The position numbers and the translations under genes are program-made. From contig NW_003314394.1 in the NCBI RefSeq assembly GCF_000143415.4, forward strand, positions 240,071-304,070: a stretch of DNA of 64,000 nucleotides, in the 5' to 3' direction. Numbering within the stretch: the first letter of the stretch is position 1; each line of letters opens with the position of its first letter. This DNA is from Selaginella moellendorffii (lineage: Eukaryota > Streptophyta > Lycopodiopsida > Selaginellales > Selaginellaceae). A model generated the notes under the pieces. That model did not search any database. It saw only the letters and a program-made list of their open reading frames with translations, and was not told where the DNA came from. Positions 21,541 through 33,935 of the stretch are shown piece by piece.

Positions 21541-24500
21541 ACCTCATTGTAAGAAATCATGTAAAGCTTTGATCCACTTTTCCAGTTATGGCGTGCAATT
21601 TGTAAGAAAAAAGTAACTTTATTTCCACACATACGTGGACCATATTGACGAGGTGATCTCAATCTAGGATCCCAATGTCCCTCCTGGAAAATCCTGTTAC
21701 GGTGACAATTACGTGGCTGAGGAGAGAAAAACCTTTGATTCTCTGCAGGAGAGGGACTTGGCGATTGCATATGCCCACATTGGGCATCTTTTGCAGCAAA
21801 GTTTCTCTTCACAGGCTGCTGTGGTGGAATGCCTCTCATCCACCGTGAAATGGATGCTGTCCCAGGGAAGTCAAGTTAATCCCAGTTGCTACTCAGGTAC
21901 ATACTGCCACTTCAAGATCTTCCTTTTTATTTTGCAGTAGATGAGAAGTTCATCCCTATCCATGAGGCCATACTTCTTCGCGATGCCACTTATGAATACC
22001 ACATGAATTTGAGGGTTCATTAGGGCTTAGCTAAGCAGTTCAGGCATGAAAGGTAAGCATTGGTGGTTTCATCTGCTGGAATCCACAACTTTGCAATTGC
22101 CTCAGTTCCTATAGGCCACTAGAGAACTTCACAATGAGTAAAGCACTTTCTAGCATTAGGTGAGAGGGATCTATTCCTTCAGAGATTACCAATTTCAAAT
22201 AACTGGTCAAATTTCTGGACATCACAAGCTTTGTTGAAAAACATGAGCACAGTGTCTCATCTGTAGTATTAACCTATTCCGACTCTTCTTCAGGTAGTGA
22301 GACTGAAGATGGGACAGTGAGGAATTACAAGTGATTCACTGGACTGGTTTAATTATATTTTGTAGTCCTCCATCTTGTGGATCTTGCAGGCTTTTAACAA
22401 CTTTTTGCAGTCATGTGGATTTGATAGTGCAGTGGCATTTTGCACCTGATGATTTTAGTTGCTACTTACTTTAGAATTTCATGCCCAACACTGTACAAAT
22501 ATATGTGGGTGGTTGATTCAAACTGGAGGGGTGTTTACAATAGAAAACGTGCATAGGAGGTGCTTTATTATGTCCAGACTAACATTCCTATAAATCATGC
22601 TAGCACAAACTGGGGGATATCAACTCTTGCTCTTCTTGCTGAGCAGTTGGCCACCGTTTTAGTAGGTGCCAAATTCGCAACACTTCAGTCACATCGAGGT
22701 TGCAAAGTAGGCATCTGTCACAAATTCATCACACCAACAAAACACCTTATGCACTATGCCATATGGATTGTGAGTATTTTATAAAAAAATTCTAGTGATC
22801 ATCAATACTAATGTCTTATGCTTCTGCAGCATACTACAAACTTGTAACATATAATTTTTATGTCCATATAATGATTTGTGGTGCAATTCATTCCATTGTT
22901 GCTTGTGAGCTATCTACCACAAAAGATACCTATGCCATTTTCAACATCTATGTGCAAGTTATCTGTCATAACAATTCTCTAAAACACAATGTTGTGGAGA
23001 ATGATATGAAGTGGTGTTGGGGTGTTGAGTCAAGAAGTTTCATACATGGAACATCAATAGAGCTTATGTTCTTCCATTGTATTCTAGTGTGACTTTTGAT
23101 ATCTCTAGTGCATTGAGCACTTATTGTGTAAATTGTATGAGTGGGTGGTTTGGTTTTACAAGCACTTTTTTGAGACTATGGACATAGGAATACTTGATGT
23201 GAGTAATGGTATAGACAAAGTCTTTGGAGTGTGTTCTCACCTTATCTCATAAAGGACATTATAGACTAGGTTGCCATATGGAACCTACATAAGGTCTATC
23301 CTTACAGTTATGGAGATTATCTCAGGCCGTCCTATATACCTGTGAACATATTTCAACCATTGGAGCAAGACCTCATGTAAGGATAAGCTATTTTGCCATT
23401 GAAGGTTATTCATTCTTTTTCTTAGGAGTGCAAACTCTGTCAAGGAAGGATATCAAGGATATGCCTGGTAAGATGATCTCTAGTGTTGACAGAGCTATAC
23501 TCAAATAAGTAAGTTGTTACCTAATAATTTTATTTTATTTTTTAACGTAGATGTTCCTTTATCATAGGAATTGGCAATAGTAAAAGATGTGGCCTTTTTA
23601 ATGCACAAGAATAATCTGAATCTCGATAGCTAAGCCCCCCTCTCCAACTAAGCCCCCCTCTCCCCTTTCCCCTTGGGGGACAATTGCTTTAGGCTTTCAC
23701 CTCACGACTTGTATTAATATTCAAACTTAATCTCGGATTGAGTCTCGGACCTGATTTTGGATTTTGGCTCATTTAATGAACTCTTTATTGTTTCAATTGT
23801 GGTTTAGGGATCTTTTAGCCTACAACACCTCGGGGAGTTAGTTCCTTATACACATCCAACCAAGGGAAGCATATAGCAATAGTAAATATACTCTCTTGGA
23901 AGAGGTTGCCTCTCACTTTTTTATTTGGCTTCTTAACATAAGATGACTCCACCACTCCACCAGCACATCGAGCATTCAACCATGATTCCACATCACCCAT
24001 CTTGCAAGCATCCTTCACCTCATTTGCTATGATAGTGCACTCCTTGATGTCGTGTGGCCTACCAACCAAATCTTATATATATTAACCTTTTGTTTTTTTT
24101 CCTAACTCTATCCAACAATGATCATTCTTTTTGTAGAGCTTATCCCCAATGGTTGCTACTGGTCACAACTTTGCTGACAACAACCACATGCTCTCGAAGT
24201 AGACATCCCAAATGTTGCTCCAAAGTAGTTATTGCAAGTAGTAAATGTTCCATGATCAGTTCCCACAACCAAGGTTATCAAGTATATAGCCTTTTTGCAA
24301 TCTTGGGAATGGCATTACTATGGGTGCAATTGAGAACTTGCCATCAAGATCATCAAACTACTAAACATGCCTATTGAGTTGCCAAAAGGGCTTTCATGGG
24401 GTGGTATCTATAGTAAAACACCTTTTCCAATCTAATATTGCCTAGTTTACCATCAAAGTGCTTGTTGAAGTACAACCTTTTAGTGTCACCCTAACTTTGA

Positions 24501-24570
24501 TTGCCGACTATACTGCTTTTGTGAGTAGAGCATGCTAGACAAAGGAGTTAGTTGAGGCCCAAAACTTTGG
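21541..24570. other. Repeat-rich spacer without supported genes
   Basis: A short open stretch at 21713-21940 reads as plausible protein (AEERKTFDSLQERDLAIAYA...), but no family is recognised and the continuation hits stops, so it is at best an exon remnant. At 23670-23770 there is a degenerate copy of the LTR motif GCTTTAGGCTTTCACC followed by the CTCGGATTGAGTCTCGG-type repeat. Nothing else is recognised. Confidence 0.5.
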
Positions 24571-24827
24571 GGAGAGCTCTGTAAGACACAAATCCTTAGG
24601 CCCCAAAGTGGAGCCAAAAAGGCACCACATAGTGGTGGCCGAAGCAAAAGCAAAATGAGCATAACAGATTTGAACTAAAAGCTCTGACTTGAAAGGTCAA
24701 GAGCGGGAGTGGAACTCCCAATGAAGTGCTCGAGGAACAAGCACAAAGCGAGCAATAAGTGAGTCTCTAGAAAAGGGACACAAGAGGACCAACACATGAC
24801 ACGTGGAAGTGTCCGAGATGGACCCAA

Positions 24828-25075
24828 GATGGAGTCTGAGATGGACCCGAGATGGATCTGAGATGGAGTCCGAAATGGACTCGAGATGGATCCGAGATGG
24901 AGTCCGAGATGGAGTCTGAGATGGACCCAAGATGGACCTGAGATGGAGGCTGAGATGGAGTCTGAGATGGACCCAAGATGGAGTCCAAGGTGGACTCGAG
25001 ATGGAGTCCAAGATGGAGTCCGAGATGGAGTCTGAGATGGAACTGAGACCGAGACCGAGACCAAGATTGAGTCCG
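24828..25075 (+). repeat. GAGATGGAGTCC minisatellite
   Basis: About 20 imperfect units of 12 or 18 bp built on GAGATGGAGTCC/GAGATGGACCC. It creates spurious open frames on both strands. A similar array lies at 30368-30520, and reverse-orientation versions at 27297-27415 and 28340-28495. Confidence 0.85.
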
Positions 25076-25149
25076 AGGCTGAGTCTGAGTCTAAGTCCAA
25101 ATACTAATACAGGTTGTTGGGTGAAAGCCCAAAGCGATCATCCCCCAAA

Positions 25150-25166
25150 GGGGGGGGGGGGGGGGC
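25150..25166 (+). repeat. Poly-G tract (17)
   Basis: Uninterrupted run of 17 G placed 13 bp after the motif GGGTGAAAGCCCAAAGCG. Equivalent runs occur at 26694-26709 (C16), 27994-28012 (G19), 30647-30659 (G13), 32570-32588 (C19) and 33171-33183 (C13). Confidence 0.9.
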
Positions 25167-25190
25167 TGCGAGTGGGATGACCACTAGGAA

Positions 25191-27195
25191 GACACCGAAT
25201 GTGCCAAGGCGTGATGTCTTGAGGTCAAGTCGGCGGGTTTATGAGAACCCCTTCCCAAAAGAATCCTAATGGAAATGGGAATGGCATAGCCTAAGTTAGA
25301 AGGTATGTGGTTGGAGTGTGGTGACCCAAGTAATGATGGAGGTGTGGAAGCACTAGCAATGAGTTGTAGGACTTGACAACTATAAAGCAACTAAACAAAA
25401 GGTGCAAAATAATTGGTTAAATTGGTAGAAGGTAACTACCCAAGACTTCTGGGATAAAGAAGTTAGATATATCCTTATGAGGAATAAATTGCTTATGTTG
25501 CGATATGGTAAGTTAATGTTATAAAGGGAATGCTCATTATAAAATAAGGCCATCATTGAGACACCCAAACACTTTAGAACACCAGGAGGTAGTGCTTGGT
25601 GTCGTGAAGGCAATAGATAAAGCCCAAGGGACTAAGTCCTTAGCGAATAATGAATAAGAGGTGTTATCCAAACGTCCAAGGTTGCGAAGACGGGAGAAGT
25701 CTGTCTATCCGAATTGGACAAAGCATAAAATGGGATTTTGGCAAGGCTAATGACGGGTATATAGAGGCCCATAAATAGTAACGTTAATCCCAGTGTATGG
25801 GATTATAAGGTGAGCATACCCAGATTGAGGAACCACTCCTTAGGATATCGGGCAGGTTCATCCCTATGAATACTTGCCAAGACATGGTAGAAAGTGCAAA
25901 ACTATCTTCCTAGCCTGGAGGAGAATAACCAAAGGAAATATGTGAAGCCAAAAGCAAGTAGTAAAGGGATAAAACTAAATCATATGAATTGAAGGGCATA
26001 ATCAAAAGTGGTTAGGCAAGTGGGGAGTGGAGAATCAAGTGGATGCTCGAGCATGTTGTTACTGGCAACTATGATGCCATGGAGAGTCTAAAGCATGGAA
26101 TTGTCCATGTTAGACCATATGGCAATTAAAAAGCTTGCAAAAGGAAAGGCTTTCGCAAGCAGGGTTCCTTCAAGGTTCCCAAAGACAATTCTAGGTAACT
26201 TAGTACCTAGAAAGCCAAGTGTAAATGATTCATAGAATGTGGGAAATTAAAGTGGCACAGCAGAAGCATGGTCTTGAAAGACTTTCACGCTTATACATGA
26301 AACCATGTTACGTTGGTCGAATGATTTGCTAAGTGAAATTGGCAAGCCAAGGGAACAAATCCCTTAGTTGAAGATGCTAACTTCAAAAGGGGTGGCCTAT
26401 GGGGCCAAACATGGAGGAGTCCATGCATGATCACAGACATGTTAAGTGAGAGGACTTGGCAATGTGGACCAACTAAGTTTCTAAGCTGTGTGTAAGCCAC
26501 AAATTTTTCTTTTCCAATTTGCCAACTTACCTCGTCTATCCGTCCAACACTGCCTTGGCTTTTGCTAAGTTCCCTCACCAAAGTTCCCTCCTATGGTACC
26601 AGCTCTGACTTGGTCCTACTTGGTTTCAGCTACTCACTGCACGAGCAACGGAGCATTTGCCATCCACCCACGGATTCCCAAATCTCTCCCAATCCCCCCC
26701 CCCCCCCCCTCCGGGTTAGACTGGACTTAAGGTTCGGCTACACTCCCTGCAGTCACAAGCAGCCAAACACACAAAGCTTCCAGGTTCCTAACATCCCTTG
26801 TTACCACAAGACTTGTTCATGGGACCCTCTAAATCCCAAGTCTTAGGTGCAACACTTGCTTCGGGACGCCGGGGGAAACACCGTGGCCTAACAGCCCAAT
26901 ATGGGTACCTTTACCCCCCCCCACTTCCATCCCGAAGGGAAGGTCCAAGCCCCTAGGAAGGGACTAATGAGCCACAAGGTACTTAAGTGGGGCACCACTC
27001 CACATGAGTCGGGAGCACCGTAGTTAGTTTCCCTTTTGGGAGTGGGAGCTGTTCTTGAGCACTTCCTGGGGTGGCCCCTCCAGCACCACCCAAGTCCATG
27101 CTCACTCCCACCCAAGGCCCCTCGGCCCCAATCTCAACCTCAAGTCAGTTTGGAAGCACCACTGGAGAGTTCCTTCAAGACTGATTCCTAGACCT
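25191..27195. other. Non-coding repeat interior
   Basis: No gene recognised. The sequence resembles non-coding interior of an LTR element; a C16 run is at 26694-26709. Confidence 0.45.
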
Positions 27196-27417
27196 CACTA
27201 TCCCTACTATACTTTTGGAACCCTCTTCAGCCCCACCCCCCTTAGGAGATGCACGCTTTGGGCTTTCACCCCTTGACCCGTATTAGTATTTGGACTCAGT
27301 CTCGGACTCGATCTCAGACTTGATCTCGGACCCGATCTCAGACTCAACTTTGGACTCGGTGTCGGACTCTATCTCGAACTCGGTCTCGAACTCGGCCTCG
27401 AACTCGGTCTCCGATTC
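27196..27417 (-). repeat. Inverted LTR family 2 end
   Basis: Reverse complement of the right part of family 2: CTACTATACTTTTGGAACCC, a C-rich run, CGCTTTGGGCTTTCACCC (27254-27271), then TATTAGTATTTGGACTCAGT and the CTCGGACTCGATCTC array. It abuts the start of LTR family 1 copy C. Confidence 0.6.
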
Positions 27418-28160
27418 TGTTGCGAATGTGACTTCGGGTATCGAAAGATACTTGTCAGCTAGTCCTTACGGACACTCTTTCCTTACTGCCATGACGGCAT
27501 GAGGTCGGTACAGTTGGTTCTCTTTATCGTTCCCACTTGAGCTAGTTGAGAAATTGGTCAATGACCGTGCACTTAAATTGGATAAACATAAGGTAGGAAC
27601 CCTATGTGTTTCTTGCTGAGCATACTCGGCCTGGTTTGAAAAACTCGTGTCATTGACTTGCACTTGCTAGTATCAAGAACCCCCGCGATATTGAGACTAG
27701 TCCCTCAATATTCGCTAGATGATAGCTTACTGTGTCTGCCAAACACCCTCGCTATCACGCCCTTTGTGTTGGTCTCATTTTGGTCCCAAATGCTATTTAT
27801 GGAAAGTGTCTAGATTCGCTCATTTGGCATATCTACGGAATGTAGAGATCGGCCTGAACACAATGGTGTTCGTCCCGTGTCGAAATTCGCAATCTAGCGC
27901 CATTCCATATTTAGTAAGTTTCGAGCTTGTCCCAGAGACTAACTCCTGGTACTAAGGGAGGCTTGGGGTGAAAGCCCAAAGCGTGTGTTCCTCGGGGGGG
28001 GGGGGGGGGGGGCTATGGGGGGTTCCAAATGTATAGTAGGGATAGTGGTTAGAATGCATGTCCGACCACCTGAGACATTAGTTTGGCTCCCGTTGGGCTG
28101 TGTCGCTCCTTGTTCTGCGTCCGGCTTGGGTCTAAGCCCAAGCTCCACGCTGCTCTAATC
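27418..28160 (+). repeat. LTR family 1, copy C (plus orientation)
   Basis: Starts TGTTGCGAATGTGACTTCGG, which matches the reverse complement of the LTR at 32045-33166 (TGTCGCGAATATGACTATTT). It continues through matching blocks including the G19 tract (27994-28012) and AGCCCAAGCTCCACG. The end is diverged and was not located exactly. Confidence 0.65.
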
Positions 28161-28339
28161 GGTGGAGTACCCTCCTCCTTGCGTTAAGCCACCGGTATGC
28201 CAAAATTGTGCCAGACTCCGTCTGACACCATTTTGCGTGCAGGTGCTGGATACGGGGAGCTGGTGCTCGTGGGATTGTACTGGACCCTCGTTTCGTAGCG
28301 CAACAGGCTTGGAGTTCAGCTCCAAATTCAGGTGCGCTA

Positions 28340-28495
28340 CAGATTCGGCCTCGGACTTGATCCTGGACTCTATCTTGAACTCGGTCTCAAAGTCGGTCTC
28401 GAACTTGGTCTCCAATTCGGCCTCGGACTCGATCCCGGACTCTATCTCGAACTCGGTCTCAAAGTCGGTCTTGGACTCGATCTTCGACTCGGTCC
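28340..28495 (+). repeat. CTCGGACTCGATC minisatellite
   Basis: Imperfect repeats of TCTCGAACTCGG / CTCGGACTCGATCC, the complement-type array of the GAGATGGA units elsewhere in the window. Confidence 0.75.
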
Positions 28496-28499
28496 CATC

Positions 28500-30133
28500 C
28501 GATAAATTCTTTGTCATTTTGGTCATGCTTTCGGGGATCTTTTAGCCTACGACACCTTGGCAAGTTGGTTCCTTACACTGTGATCTATAGCATGCTTTTA
28601 GTATAAGTTGGTGCACCAGTGTGAAGAGTCATACTAGGCATCTTGGGTGATGCCATCCGTAGATGCATATACGGAGGTTGGGTTCGAGTCCTGACCCTCT
28701 AGTGCTTGGGTTCAAGTCCCAACTCGCTACGGTGATGGTTTGGAATATGAGGACACTCATTTTTCAATGGTTATGGACTCTTAGTAAAGAGACTAGTTTG
28801 GGCACTCCGCCAAGTAGGGGATGCCCCGGAGTCGTGATACACTGTTAGATTGCTTAGTATGGTTCGGCATATCTAACTTGAACATTTTGGTGCAAGTGGC
28901 ACCAAGGACGTGGTGAATGAGATGGGGACACCCAATCTTAGTTGCTATGGACCCTTGGCTAGAAGGGCTAATTTGGGTGCACCACCAAGTGTGGGGGATG
29001 CCCTCGAGGTCATAGTCAACAAGTTAAAGGTCTGGAAGACCTAGTACCTATTAGCAAACCTGTCAAGGTGACCAAGATGAGATCACTAGGTGATCTTGTG
29101 GCTAAATGAGGACAAGGTCCTTGTTTGGTTAAGGAATAAGACTCCTGGCGTGACTTGGTCAAAGTGACCAAGTGGGAAAGACACCAAAAAGGGAAATCAA
29201 TGGTGTCAATATGATGGTATAGTAAGTCTAAAGAAGCAGTTTCTAGGAAAGACCCATGAAAGGGTCATAAAGTTGGGCTATGGATAGAGCCCTTAGCAGA
29301 GAATGCTAAAGAGACTTACTAGGGGTGAGCACCCTCTGGACTTAGTAAAGTAGAACCTTTGCCAGGGAACCGAAAGAATACCTCAAGGATGGAGGTAGTG
29401 AACCTATGTTGCTTGGTGCAATAATCAATGGATAGGAGCAAGAGATTAATGGCCAAGTTTGGGCTATGGGATTCATTAGAAGGAATCCAAATAACAAAGT
29501 TAATCGAGGAACACTAATGTGTTGGATGCTAATAGATTATGAGAAAGGAAGTGTACTTTCAAGGATGGATTCCCAAGTGCTCCAATTTAGTGAAGTGAAA
29601 ACTTCAAATGAGGGAGTGGCAAAGTAGCCAAATGATAGGGCCATGGACAGCCTTAGCACAAATTATGATAATCAAAATGTAGTGCCAAATGTGGCACAAA
29701 ATAGAAAAGAGGATGATGGTACCCTCGAGTAGAGAACTTCCTAGGATGGGGAAGTGGAGTTGCACAAAATGTGCAAAGCAAGGTGTCGAAAACACCTAAG
29801 AAATTGACTTCGAGAAGTCAAAATTAAAAGTTCCAAAGTGCAAAGGTTATATCAATAGGAACTAAGACTACTCGAGAATGAGTAGTGGAATTGAGATAGA
29901 GAAAGTGTCTCTAACAGGTTTAGCGAGAACTAAACCAATGAAAGGGAGAAAACCACTGAGTTGCTATCCCGCTTGATGGTTGGATGGACAAGGCATGGTG
30001 AGCCTTCGGTATCAAACCATAGACAAAATTAGTTGGGTGCCAAGGATAGAAAGGGTAATATATGTTGGTGTTACTTTATAAAGTAGTTTATCGTTCGATA
30101 AGGACATTGAACTTCGTCTATAGGTGGTAGAGT
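28500..30133. other. Non-coding repeat interior
   Basis: No open frame with a recognisable motif. It probably belongs to the interior of the LTR family 2 element. Confidence 0.4.
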
Positions 30134-30770
30134 TGTGAAACACAAATCCCTAAGCCCCAAAGTGGAGCCAAAAGGGCACCACATGGTGGTGGCCGAAGTG
30201 AAAGCCAAATGAGCGTAACACGTTTGGACTAAAAGCTCCAACTTGAAAGGTCGAGAGTGCAACTCCTAATGAAGTGCTTGAGGAACAAGCATGAAGCGAG
30301 TAATAAGTGAGTCTCTAGAAAAAGGACACATAAGGATCAACACATGACACATGGAAGTGTCCGAGGTGGACTCAAGATGGAGTCCAAGATGGAGTCCGAG
30401 ATGGAGTTTGAGATGGACTCGAGATGGAGTATGAGATGGACCCAAGATGGAGTCCGAGATGGACCTGAGATGGAGTTTGAGATGAACCCGAGATGGAGTC
30501 CGAAATGGAGTTCGGGATGGAACTGAGACCGAGATCGAGACCGAGTCCGAGTCTGAGCCTGAGGCCAAGACCAAGTTCGAGTTCAAGTTCGAGTCCAAAT
30601 ACTAATACAAGCTGTTGGGTGAAAGCCCAAAGCGATCGTCCTCCCAGGGGGGGGGGGGGCTGCAGGGGGTTCCAAAAGTATAGTAGGTTGGAGCCCAGTG
30701 GAGTCAATTTGGCCAGGAAAGGTTAATTTGGCCCAGGAAGGCTATACCCAGCTGTTGGGTGATGGGATGA
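30134..30770 (+). repeat. LTR family 2, copy 2
   Basis: Direct repeat of 24581-25190, with the GAGATGGA array (30368-30520), motif GGGTGAAAGCCCAAAGCG (30617-30634), a G13 run and TTCCAAAAGTATAGTAGG. Confidence 0.55.
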
Positions 30771-31792
30771 CCACTGGAAAATCCAAGACTAGAGTAAATA
30801 CGGACCGACAAGTGGGGTAGCTTGGTGAAGTGTTCAAGAGCTGGCTCTAGTTCCCCTGGAAGATCGAATGGTCAATGCTCCCAGTCCAAGTGTGGGTGGC
30901 GCTACCTACTTGGATACTTAGTGTGGCTCAACGGAACCTCACTCTAAGCTCATGGCTAGAGCACCCAAAGGCGGAAGGCAGGGAGAGTACCCACGAGGCT
31001 CGCGTAAGGCCACGGTGTTCCGAAATGTTGTCCCAAAGTCCTAAACTGTGAAAAGGAAGAGGAGTAGTCCTCTGGTGTAAAGACCAAGGATATGGTCATG
31101 TATAAAGGAAGTCCCAGAGGATTGTGGGACTTAGTGGTTAGGCCTGTGAGCCTTGATCCAGTGGCAGTGTTGGCAAACACGGCCATGGACAAAAAGGGAT
31201 TTGGTGGGGACAAGAAAAAGGACATTGGGGAAGTCTATTCCCTATGCTTGTAGGCATCCTAAGGATGCTAAGGAGTGGATCTAGGATGATCACTCATGGA
31301 TGGATGGCCAAGTCTTTAAGAGACGGGATTGTGATGCAAGTGGTGTTAGACCATTGGTGTGACCAAGGTGAAGGGGCATAGCTTTAGCGTAACGGGTTGA
31401 TATGTCAGTGGTACCTTGGGGTGTCAGTTTTGGGATCAGACACGTGGAGCATTTGGGCCAAATGCAAATGTTGAGTGGCAGGGATGCCATTCTCGGGGCT
31501 AGCAAGCCCAAGTCTGGAATAGGACTTATGGAGGTTGTGAGTGAGATTCCTCCAAGTGGTTGGAGGTATGTTTAAGTGACTAAAGTAGAATGGAAAAATT
31601 AATCGCTTACAAGCTCATGTAAACCTTGCTACTGGTCAACACAAACAATATAGTCAAATGTTGCAATAGAGGCAGTGATCAACATGTGTTAGTGATCTAC
31701 TTGTATAATATGGGCGACTATCTAGCTGACAAGCATTGGCTTTCATGTCAAAAGAGTGTGTAAGTTGATCTACTCATAATGTAGTGCACGTG
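30771..31792. other. Non-coding spacer
   Basis: No gene or diagnostic repeat recognised in about 1 kb between the two LTR families. Confidence 0.4.
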
Positions 31793-32044
31793 GTTTTCAC
31801 CCTTTATCCTATGGTGATTCACTATAGGGTAACCATAAAGTAGAACTTAAACCCTCTATATGCCACATGTCACATGCCATGTGCCATATGCCACGTGTCC
31901 AAGGACAACGGAGCAAAACTTGAGTTTCAGGGCCTTGGGCCACTAAATGAAGGAATTGAGCTATACTCCTAAACATGGAGCTAAGGAGTGTAGGAACTGG
32001 AGCATGGAGCAACTCCCGAGTGTACAACCCAAGTGTAGCACATG
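31793..32044 (-). repeat. Extra partial LTR family 1 terminus
   Basis: TGGTTTTCACCCTTTATCC... repeats the first 250 bp of the adjacent LTR (32045 onward), giving a tandem duplication of the LTR terminal region. Confidence 0.7.
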
Positions 32045-33166
32045 TGGTTTTCACCTTTTATTCTATAGTGATTTAACATAGGATAACCACAAAGTAGAAT
32101 TTAAACCCTCCATATGCCATGTGTCACATGCCATATGTCCAAGGATAGTGGTGCGAAACCTAAGTTTCAAGGCCTTAGGCCACTGAATGAAGAAACGGAT
32201 CTGGACTTCTAAGCATTGAGCCAAAGAGTGACGGAACTAAAGCACAGAGCAACTCTCGAGCATACAGCTCAATAAGCGAAGGAACAAGAGCACGGAGTGA
32301 CTTGGAACAGTCCTAAAGCTCCAGCATCCTAATGTTAAGACCAGCATGTAAAACGAAGCTAAACAAAATCTAGTGCTATTTCAACATATTGGTGGTTTAA
32401 TGCAAGCATATGGGTATTCCATTAGCTAGCATGGTGTTGGGCTTAGACCCAAGCTGAACGCAGAACAAAAATAGACACATAAGTGAAAGATAAACTATGC
32501 CTTAGGTTGGTTAACCATGCTTGACCTACCCCACTATCCTTAATATACATTTGGAACACCCCTATATAGCCCCCCCCCCCCCCCCCCCTTGAGGAATGCA
32601 CGCTTTGGGCTTTCACCCTTAGCCATCTTTAGTACCAGGAGTTAATCTTTAGGACTAACTTGAAACTTATTAAATATAGAATGGCACTAGATTGTGAATT
32701 TGGACATGGGACGAACACTATTATGTCTAGGACAATCTTTACATTCCATAAATATACTAAATTAGCAAATATAGACACTTTCCATAAATAGCAATTGAAA
32801 TCAAACGGTACTAGCATAAGGTGCATGATAGTGAAAGTGTTTAATAAACACAATAAGCTATCATTTAACAATATTGAGGGATTAGTCTCAATACGAGAGG
32901 GTTCTTGTTAAGCCAATGCAAGACAGAGCAAAAGAGAACTAACAAGTTGAGCCAAGTATGCTTAGCTAAATAGACAATTAGGAGTTCCTTCCTTATGCTT
33001 GTTTGGTCAAGTACAGATGCTAAGTCCAATTTACTAACATTTGAACAAGAACAACTGATAAAGGGTCCAACAATACCAACCTCCTGCTGTCATAGTAGTA
33101 AGGAAAGAATATCCAAAAGGACTAGTTAACAAGTAACTTTCGATACAAATAGTCATATTCGCGACA
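32045..33166 (-). repeat. 3' LTR of a large non-coding LTR element (family 1, copy A)
   Basis: In minus orientation it runs from TGTCGCGAATATGAC to GGTGAAAACCA (TG...CA ends), 1122 bp. Immediately outside (33167-33183) is a purine tract on the minus strand (G13 then AGAG), as expected for a polypurine tract before a 3' LTR. The matching LTR is at 37325-37990. Confidence 0.7.
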
Positions 33167-33183
33167 CTCTCCCCCCCCCCCCC
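33167..33183 (-). other. Polypurine tract of LTR family 1 element
   Basis: On the minus strand thirteen G followed by AGAG sit directly before the LTR start TGTCGC. This is the position and composition of the plus-strand replication primer of LTR elements. Confidence 0.65.
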
Positions 33184-33930
33184 ATTTAGGGAAGATTGAG
33201 ATCCTCATTGATACAAACTTTAATCTAGAACACCGCCAAGGAAACAACTCTAGAAAAAGTTCATGGTGTTCACACTTTGTGAAATGCACCAACTTAAATG
33301 AGTTAGGAGGCAACCTCTCTGTCTAACGTAAATGTGCTACACTCAGACACTTTTCGGCTATCACTGACAAAGAAATGACCAACAGAGTTAGCCACCTTTG
33401 TTGCTCTGGGTGCCACCTAGCTTACAAAAGTGTGATACACCCCTATCTGCAGGTGGCATAGAGAGAGAAGCCAGAGGCTCTTGAGCAAAGAAACTAAACC
33501 TGTCAGTAAGGTTTAGATAGACTACTATAAATATGTAGTTGAAGTTGTTTACACGGTCACGCCCTTTTTAAACAAAATAAAGAATATCAAGAGAGAGGCA
33601 AGTGATATGACCAATCTATACTAGTTACCCCATGACTAAAGATTTCACCATGCACACGAAGTGCTGAAGTCAATTTACTTATATTGGCCCAAACCCAAAG
33701 ATCTAGAGATGGACAATATCAAAGTCATAGACAATGATATCTTAGAGACTTAATTACTAATAAACCAGTATTAATAATTAGCAATAATCAACAAAACAGA
33801 ATAAATGTGGCAAGACTAACAAACACTTGTTCATGCTAATTATCACACTAGCTAATTTAAATAGAGCTTAGTCAACTATACAAAGGAACTCAAATTGTTT
33901 AAACAAGCGTTAATAATATCTTACTGATGT

Positions 33931-33935
33931 CTCAA
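33931..33935 (+). repeat. Target site duplication TCAAA (left)
   Basis: TCAAA directly before the TRIM is repeated at 34490-34494 directly after it, as produced by LTR element integration. Confidence 0.85.

Larger units (their letters stand above)
24581..25190 (+). repeat. LTR family 2, copy 1 (with minisatellite and poly-G)
   Basis: Directly repeated at 30134-30770. Both copies start TGT(A/G)(A/G)(A/G)ACACAAATCC, share CCCCAAAGTGGAGCC and the GAGTCTCTAGAAAA segment, then an array of GAGATGGA units, then GGGTGAAAGCCCAAAGCG and a long G run. The spacing and shared direction suggest the two LTRs of one element (24.58-30.77 kb), now disrupted by other insertions. No PBS could be pinpointed. Confidence 0.55.

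Noticed and set aside
23815-24069. 84-codon minus-strand frame
   Set aside because: No family recognised; lies in repeat-derived sequence, composition not convincing.
24675-25100. Minus-strand frame of Ser/His/Leu/Pro repeats resembling a repetitive secreted protein
   Set aside because: Produced by the GAGATGGA minisatellite; similar frames exist in several phases and strands.
28675-28720. Two B-box-like strings (GGTTCGAGTCC, GGTTCAAGTCC) suggesting tRNA genes or a tRNA-derived SINE
   Set aside because: No A box or cloverleaf can be drawn and no A-rich tail or duplication was found.
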